Below, in pieces: positions 61,423-64,000 of a stretch of 64,000 bases of DNA. Every line of letters begins with the position of its first letter. Position 1 is the first letter of the stretch. The translations under genes and the position numbers were made by a program. The notes under the pieces were generated by a model that was given only the letters and a program-made list of their open reading frames with translations, did not search any database and was not told the DNA's origin. Source of the stretch: Oscillospiraceae bacterium (GTDB lineage: Bacteria > Bacillota > Clostridia > Oscillospirales > Ruminococcaceae); NCBI GenBank assembly GCA_022800935.1, contig JAAWRH010000006.1, forward strand, positions 50,471 to 114,470. Direction: 5' to 3'.

Positions 61423-61490
61423 CTGAACTTCTTACTTACATTATACTCATTTTCCGCTAAATATCTACTGGCATTTTGAATGAAAAGCAG

Positions 61491-61524
61491 ATAAAATCCC
61501 CAAAACATATGTGTTCTGGGGATT
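61491..61524 (-). terminator. Terminator of the rplM-rpsI operon
   Basis: Perfect or near-perfect 13-bp arms (61495-61507 and 61512-61524), then TTTTAT on the minus strand. Confidence 0.8.
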
Positions 61525-61551
61525 GAAATCCGTATCTGATATTTCGTTTGC

Positions 61552-61956
61552 TTAACGCTTGGAGAACTGAGGCGCGCGACGAGCCGCTTTGAGGCCGTAC
61601 TTCTTACGTTCCTTCATACGAGGATCGCGGGTCAGGAACCCGGCCTTCTTCAGGATGGGACGGATTTCCTCGCCGGTCTGGAGCAGCGCACGGGAAATTC
61701 CATGGCGGATAGCGCCGGCCTGTCCGGAAACGCCGCCGCCTGCTACCGTGCAGACAATGTCAAACTTGCCGGTGGTCTCGGTGAGCTCCAGGGGCTGACG
61801 GACGATGAGCTTCAGGGTCTCAAGGCCGAAGTAATCATCAATGTCACGGTTGTTGATGGTGATCTTGCCGTCTCCCGCATAAAGGCGTACCCTGGCGACG
61901 GATTTCTTCCTTCTGCCGGTCCCATAAAAATAAGGCTTTTTATCATACATAGGCAT
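61552..61956 (-). CDS. rpsI: Ribosomal protein S9 (uS9)
   Basis: A 134-aa small-subunit protein whose C-terminal tail touches the P-site tRNA. It has [40 protein letters not shown] and the conserved basic end [20 protein letters not shown], then SKR. The start ATG 61956 follows GGAAGGAGGACC. It lies 33 bp after rplM, the standard pair. Confidence 0.98.
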   Translation of the reverse strand: MPMYDKKPYFYGTGRRKKSVARVRLYAGDGKITINNRDIDDYFGLETLKLIVRQPLELTETTGKFDIVCTVAGGGVSGQAGAIRHGISRALLQTGEEIRPILKKAGFLTRDPRMKERKKYGLKAARRAPQFSKR

Positions 61957-61989
61957 AAATATGGTCCTCCTTCCAAATCAGCTTTCTGC

Positions 61990-62418
61990 TTACATTTCCA
62001 GGGCTTCGGGCTTCTGGGCCGCGTGAACGTGCTCCGGGCCCCTGTAGATTCTGACTCTGGTCAGCTGGGTGCGTCCAACGGTGGTGTTGGGGAGCATTCC
62101 CTTTATCGCAAGCATCATCGCCTTTTCGGGATTGCCGGCCATCAGGTGCTTGTACTGCACTTCCTTGAGCCCGCCAAACCAACCGGTATGATAACGATAA
62201 TACTTTTTCTCCAGCTTTCTGCCGGTGAGAACAGCCTTTTCCGCATTGATGATAATCACATGGTCTCCGCAATCCGCATGGGGAGCATAGGTTACTTTAT
62301 GTTTGCCCCTGAGCACATGGGCGGCAGCGGCTGCAACGCGGCCCAGCGGCTTGTCAGCGGCATCAATAACATACCATTTGCGGGTAATGTCCCCTGCCTT
62401 CGGCATATAAGTTGACAT
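61990..62418 (-). CDS. rplM: Ribosomal protein L13 (uL13)
   Basis: A 142-aa large-subunit protein that binds 23S rRNA early in assembly. It contains RKWYVIDAADKPLGRVAAAA and DHVIIINAEKAVLTGRKLEK, and ends EHVHAAQKPEALEM. ATG 62418 follows TCAGGAGGATCTGCT; an extension to 62571 has no site. It is the first gene of the operon with rpsI. A leader of about 110 nt with a stem precedes it, where an L13 autoregulatory leader is expected. Confidence 0.97.
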   Translation of the reverse strand: MSTYMPKAGDITRKWYVIDAADKPLGRVAAAAAHVLRGKHKVTYAPHADCGDHVIIINAEKAVLTGRKLEKKYYRYHTGWFGGLKEVQYKHLMAGNPEKAMMLAIKGMLPNTTVGRTQLTRVRIYRGPEHVHAAQKPEALEM

Positions 62419-62530
62419 AGCAGATCCTCCTGAACTTTTTATCTTCATATAATACGTATTCCTCCGGACACCTGTTTCTGAACGGGGGCAGACACAGGTA
62501 TCAGCGCCTTCATTTTTTGAAAGCTCTCTT

Positions 62531-62559
62531 ATTATATAGGCTAACTTTCCCTTTGTCAA
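62531..62559 (-). promoter_or_regulatory. rplM-rpsI promoter
   Basis: Minus strand TTGACA (62554-62559), 17-bp spacer, TATAAT (62531-62536); perfect consensus, fitting for a ribosomal operon. Confidence 0.9.
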
Positions 62560-62675
62560 GGGAAAAGTCAAAATTTTTAATTTATCCCCCGCTTAGCTCC
62601 GTTTTTCTGCCCAAAACGTCCCCATACTCCCCCTGACATAGGGATGGATTTCGTTTTTTGCCGGGCGTTAGCGAT

Positions 62676-63478
62676 TTACCATCCGCTGATATTCCCCCGG
62701 ACCATTGCGCCGAAAAGCCTCTGCTTTACGCCGGGATACAGCCTTTCCTGCTGCCGTATCCATTCCCTCGCCGCCTGCCGTCCCGATTTCCCGTCATTGG
62801 GGCATGGCAGCTTAAAGCACTCCAGCCCGCAGTCCCTGGCGGCGCGCCGGATTTCTTTGCTCTGGGTATAGATAAGGGGACGGATCACGGCAATCCGCCG
62901 CAGCTCCTTTTCTTTCCCGCAGGGAACTTCCCTGTGGGGAGTTTCCCCGCAAGAAGCTCCTTCATCCGGAAGACTGTAATCGGTGAAGGGGCTGAAACAG
63001 CCTATCCGCCCCTCCCATAAAAGGTTCATGACAAAGGTTTCAACAGCGTCGTCAAGGTTGTGCCCCAAAGCCAGCTTATTGCACCCCAGCCTTTCCGCCG
63101 CCAGGGTCAGTGCGCCGCGGCGCATACGGGCGCAGAGGGAGCAGGGATTATCCTCCCGGCGAACCTGAAAGACAAGCTCACCAATCACGGTCCGCTCTAT
63201 ATAATAAGGAATTGACAGCTCCCGGCACAGCTCCTCAATGGGAGAGAAATTTGCCGGAAGCCCGTTAAACTGTGGATCAACAGAAACCGCAGTGAGCTTA
63301 AATGAGATTCCAAGAAACTGCCCAAGCCGCCACAGTCCCAGAAGAAGAACCATAGAGTCGCTTCCGCCGCTTACGCCAACGGCAATATGGTCCCTGGCGA
63401 GAGCATGTGATAATCCGTGACAGCGCGCCGTAGATGCCCCAGAATACGCTGATAGGATGCTGTGCCTTCGTTTGGCAT
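62676..63478 (-). pseudogene. TtcA-type PP-loop ATPase, frameshifted
   Basis: The gene starts ATG 63478 (after AAAGGGGG) as MPNEGTASYQRILGHLRRAV, TDYHMLSPG, then loses frame at the GGG of 63392-63394. One extra G would restore DHIAVGVSGGSDSMVLLLGL and give about 267 aa. The rest is intact: the PP-loop SGGSDS, the CSLC cysteines and GHNLDDAVETFVMNLLWEG. TtcA-type enzymes thiolate tRNA using ATP and an iron-sulfur cluster. It may be a real null allele or a sequencing slip. A shorter product from ATG 63353 would lack the PP-loop. Confidence 0.75.
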
Positions 63479-63554
63479 GGGTGTCCCCCTTTGTTTTAAT
63501 GTTTTTCAGCCCGTACAGTGCTTAGACGCGTTTTTGTTCCCGTGAAACAAAACA

Positions 63555-63594
63555 ATAGGCGGCGGACAATCTCATCGGACTGTCCGCCGCCTAT
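63555..63594 (-). terminator. Terminator of the tRNA operon
   Basis: Perfect 14-bp arms (63555-63568 and 63581-63594), then TGTTTTGTTT on the minus strand. Confidence 0.85.
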
Positions 63595-63597
63595 CAG

Positions 63598-63669
63598 TGA
63601 CCTGGACGGGAATCGAACCCGTGTTACCGCCGTGAAAGGGCGGTGTCTTAGCCGCTTGACCACCAGGCC
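63598..63669 (-). tRNA. tRNA-Glu (anticodon TTC)
   Basis: 72 nt folding into the cloverleaf: acceptor GGCCTGG with CCAGGTC (one G-U), anticodon stem CCGCC/GGCGG with loop CTTTCAC, T-arm ACGGG-TTCGATT-CCCGT, discriminator A. CCA is not encoded. Confidence 0.95.
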
Positions 63670-63716
63670 ATGGAAAACTCTATATAAAACCTCATTTGAG
63701 GATTGTTTTCAGAAAG

Positions 63717-63790
63717 TAGCGGCAACTGGATTTGAACCGGTGACACTTCGGGTATGAACCGAATGCTCTAGCCAACTGAGCTATGCCGCC
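63717..63790 (-). tRNA. tRNA-Met (anticodon CAT)
   Basis: 74 nt; acceptor GGCGGCA with TGCCGCT, anticodon stem TTCGG/CCGAA with loop TTCATAC, T-loop TTCAAAT. It lacks initiator features (three G-C pairs below the loop), so elongator Met is likely; tRNA-Ile2 cannot be excluded. CCA is not encoded. Confidence 0.92.
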
Positions 63791-63836
63791 ATATCTTTCC
63801 TGCCTGAGAAACAGCCTGTCTCTTAGGGCGAATACT

Positions 63837-63865
63837 ATTATACGGCAACGCATTTGTTTTGTCAA
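63837..63865 (-). promoter_or_regulatory. Promoter of the tRNA-Met/tRNA-Glu operon
   Basis: Minus strand TTGACA (63860-63865), 17-bp spacer, TATAAT (63837-63842); perfect consensus. Confidence 0.9.
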
Positions 63866-63956
63866 TAGTTAAATTTAATTTTTTATCTGAAATCTGAAAT
63901 CTCTAAATTGCAATATCAAATAGGACACGAGAAAAGAGATCAGAAGCGGAGGAATA

Positions 63957-64000
63957 ATGGAAGATTTTTCTAGGAAGATGATTGATCCAGAACTCTACTC
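63957..64000 (+). CDS. Start of a gene cut by the window edge
   Basis: ATG 63957 with GGAGGAAT before it, reading MEDFSRKMIDPELY and running off the end. Too short to identify. Confidence 0.5.
   Translation, partial: MEDFSRKMIDPELY

Noticed and set aside
1..64000. CRISPR arrays, prophage, insertion sequences, rRNA genes
   Set aside because: No regularly spaced repeats with unique spacers, no transposase, integrase or phage structural genes, and no rRNA sequence were seen.

Overview
The window is chromosomal DNA from a GC-rich (roughly 55%) Gram-positive anaerobe, most likely an Oscillospiraceae-type member of the Clostridia. The signs are strong Shine-Dalgarno sites, sigma-A-type promoters, many cleaved lipoproteins with no outer-membrane genes, a glycyl radical enzyme, LplABC-type sugar transporters, a GGGtGRT/NifU-like pair, and a DUF348-G5-3D cell-wall protein. 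Genus is inference.

Layout. 1-6 kb: the end of a chemoreceptor, a TrpXYZ-like ABC importer, an MgtC-family protein and an XRE-TPR regulator. 6-11.6 kb: an MFS transporter, a GNAT-DUF3795 fusion, a HicAB toxin-antitoxin pair whose toxin has a TTG start, a DIP1984-family protein, and an M50-like membrane protein with a lipoprotein. 11.6-20.4 kb: a carbohydrate module with a GH13 enzyme, an LplABC-type importer and a divergent membrane-anchored AraC-type regulator. That regulator is split by a 7-C tract, and helically phased direct repeats lie in the promoter region. 20.5-27 kb: a small acidic Cys-rich membrane protein, a glycyl radical enzyme with a short activase, and a three-gene ABC-2 exporter. 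27-35 kb: a DUF4143 ATPase, a MinD-like-mgsA-hisS-aspS cluster, and an ABC-F gene behind a terminator-containing leader. 35-42.8 kb: an ECF sigma factor with its presumed anti-sigma, a DUF3796/XRE pair, a hairpin-rich intergenic region, a YhfC-type protease, hypotheticals, an APH-fold kinase and an XRE protein with tandem repeats. 42.9-49.7 kb: a second LplABC-type operon, a VOC protein, a PadR/HAAS pair, a lipoprotein, a PLC-like protein and a 41-aa lipoprotein. 49.9-55 kb: the GGGtGRT/NifU-like operon, a decayed gene, a candidate type I toxin-antitoxin locus and two lipoproteins. 55-64 kb: secA, a G5-3D protein with a long leader, an XRE regulator, an AT-rich stretch with a possible 35-aa gene, rplM-rpsI, a frameshifted TtcA-type gene, tRNA-Met and tRNA-Glu, and the start of one more gene.

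How the genes work together. The two Lpl importers, the GH13 enzyme and the AraC-type sensor fit oligosaccharide scavenging. The glycyl radical enzyme and activase form one anaerobic catalytic unit. Several small regulators (HicB, PadR, XRE) sit beside inverted repeats that overlap their promoters, which suggests autoregulation. The most novel-looking items are the type I toxin-antitoxin locus whose two RNAs appear to start with the same 15 nt (52.2-52.6 kb), the homopolymer-switched regulator with its phased repeat array (17.7-20.4 kb), and the uncharacterised GGGtGRT/NifU-like operon (49.9-51.7 kb).
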